From positions 1-6,538 of the forward strand of contig JAJBVC010000046.1 of the NCBI GenBank assembly GCA_020860025.1: DNA of 6,538 nt, read 5' to 3'. This document shows, piece after piece, positions 5,575 through 6,538 of the stretch (the first letter of the stretch is position 1; every line of letters begins with the position of its first letter). The notes under the pieces are model-generated. The model was not told the DNA's origin. It saw nothing but the letters and a program-made list of their open reading frames with translations, and made no database searches. The translations under genes were made by a program, and so were the position numbers. Origin of the DNA: Clostridiales bacterium. GTDB lineage: Bacteria; Bacillota; Clostridia; Oscillospirales; Acutalibacteraceae.

Positions 5575-6501
5575 ATGAAAACCAAAGAGTATTCATACCC
5601 CAGCAAATCAAAACTTTGTACAATTAAAGCGTGGCAGTGGTGCCCCGATAATGAGAACGATATTAAAGCCGTGCTTCAAATTCATCACGGTATGGCGGAG
5701 CATTGCGGTAGGTACAAAGCCTGTATTGATGCATTTGTAAAAATGGGCTATGCCGTTTTTATGAACGATATGATTAACCACGGCAAGTCAAATTCCGATA
5801 AGGCTATGCTCGGTCATTTCGGAAATAAAGATGGCCACAAGGACATTATCGCCGATGCAAAAACGCTTATGGATATTGCCAAAAAAGAATATCCTGATAA
5901 GCCTTATATAATCTGCGGCCATTCAATGGGCAGTATGGTTATGCGTAACTTTATCAATTTTTACGGCAACTGCTTTGACGGCGCCGTGTTTATCGGTACG
6001 TCGGGCTCTAACCCTCTTGCAAAGGCAAGCATTTTTCTGACTAATCTCGTAGGTGCATTTAAAGGCAAAACGTATAAATCACAGATGCTTCAAAATCTTG
6101 CATTTGGGCCTTATGACAAGCCGTTTGAGCATCGTACTCACTATGATTGGGGCAGCAGAGATAAAGCGACTATCGACGATTATGTTGCGGATGAATATTG
6201 CGGATTTTTGTTCAGTGCGGCAGGCTATCAGGATTTAGCAAGGCTTGTTATGCTGTGCAATACAGACGAGTGGGCTAATAATATTAAAAAGGATATGCCT
6301 GTGCTTCTTATCAGCGGTTCTATGGACCCTGTTGGTAATTATGAGAAGGGCGTTAAAGAGGTCTATGACAGGCTCATTTCAACAGGTCATACCAATGTTC
6401 AAATTAAGCTTTATCCCGGCGCAAGACACGAGATACTCAATGAACAAATAAGGAAGAAGTATACGATTATATCAACAATTTTATTGATACCAAAATCCTG
6501 A
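5575..6501 (+). CDS. Alpha/beta hydrolase, monoacylglycerol lipase/lysophospholipase-like, 3' end frameshifted
   Basis: This is a serine hydrolase of the Hydrolase_4 (PldB/monoglyceride lipase-like) type. It probably cleaves acyl esters such as monoacylglycerols or lysophospholipids in the cytoplasm, as no signal peptide is visible. The oxyanion-side motif HHGMAEHCGRY is at 37-47 and the nucleophile elbow GHSMGS at 115-120, with Ser117. The likely triad partners are Asp251 (SGSMDPV) and His285 (GARHEILNE). The start at 5575 is chosen because GGAGA (5563-5567) lies 7 nt upstream; the frame stays open back to 5500, but that part overlaps mscL and has no family resemblance. After Gln291 the frame yields IRKKYTIIS and stops at 6501, whereas the -1 frame yields the expected C-terminal helix. 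All catalytic residues precede the break, so activity is possible. Confidence 0.85.
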   Translation: MKTKEYSYPSKSKLCTIKAWQWCPDNENDIKAVLQIHHGMAEHCGRYKACIDAFVKMGYAVFMNDMINHGKSNSDKAMLGHFGNKDGHKDIIADAKTLMDIAKKEYPDKPYIICGHSMGSMVMRNFINFYGNCFDGAVFIGTSGSNPLAKASIFLTNLVGAFKGKTYKSQMLQNLAFGPYDKPFEHRTHYDWGSRDKATIDDYVADEYCGFLFSAAGYQDLARLVMLCNTDEWANNIKKDMPVLLISGSMDPVGNYEKGVKEVYDRLISTGHTNVQIKLYPGARHEILNEQIRKKYTIISTILLIPKS

Positions 6502-6512
6502 ATAATGAATAA
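6445..6512 (+). other. Displaced C-terminus of the hydrolase in the -1 frame
   Basis: One extra A in the CAAATA run (6445-6450) would make the hydrolase continue as NKEEVYDYINNFID and end at TAA 6510-6512, about 312 residues. That sequence looks like the normal final helix of this lipase family, which typically follows HEILNE with N-(K/R)-E-E-V. The actual frame gives an unrelated short tail. This points to a one-base deletion or a base-call error in a short A-run. Confidence 0.75.
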
Positions 6513-6538
6513 AATTTATACTAAAACAAAGAGCGCAG

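Noticed and set aside
6445..6460. Programmed -1 ribosomal frameshift site in the hydrolase
   Set aside because: CAAATAAGG does not match an X XXY YYZ slippery heptamer, and the frame change is at the extreme 3' end. An indel or sequencing error explains it more simply.

Overview
The window looks like chromosomal DNA from a low-to-moderate GC, gram-positive anaerobe of the Clostridia, probably an Oscillospiraceae/Ruminococcaceae-type gut bacterium. This rests on the lipoprotein-type amino acid ABC transporter, the trmN6-rsmI gene pair typical of Firmicutes, an MscL with a C-terminal zinc ribbon, a PflX-like radical SAM protein, purine-rich Shine-Dalgarno sites and AT-rich spacers. The genus is an inference. 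All eight genes lie on the + strand and are tightly packed.

Region 1 (about 70-2575) is a complete polar amino acid uptake operon. A promoter with an extended -10 (70-98) and a short leader carrying a perfect dyad (119-134) precede a substrate-binding lipoprotein. A strong intercistronic hairpin (1057-1085) follows, then the inner-membrane permease and the ATPase. The binding protein captures the ligand outside the cell, and the permease-ATPase complex imports it.

Region 2 (about 2597-5043) is an RNA-modification cluster: a TrmN6-family methyltransferase, RsmI (16S rRNA C1402 2'-O-methyltransferase) and a PflX-like radical SAM protein of unknown function. Both junctions are 4-nt ATGA overlaps, so the three are very probably co-transcribed and translationally coupled. 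The predicted promoter puts the transcription start almost on the first start codon, so the mRNA may be leaderless.

Region 3 (about 5021-6512) holds mscL and a monoacylglycerol-lipase-like alpha/beta hydrolase, separated by 20 nt, probably transcribed from a third extended -10 promoter that overlaps the end of the radical SAM gene. The hydrolase seems to have lost one base near its 3' end: the expected C-terminus continues in the -1 frame to a stop at 6510-6512.

I see no mobile element, CRISPR array, tRNA/rRNA gene, phage gene or obvious new defence system. The points most worth checking are the hydrolase frameshift, the possibly leaderless RNA-methyltransferase operon, the coupling of an uncharacterised radical SAM protein to two RNA methyltransferases, and the insertion in the ABC ATPase.
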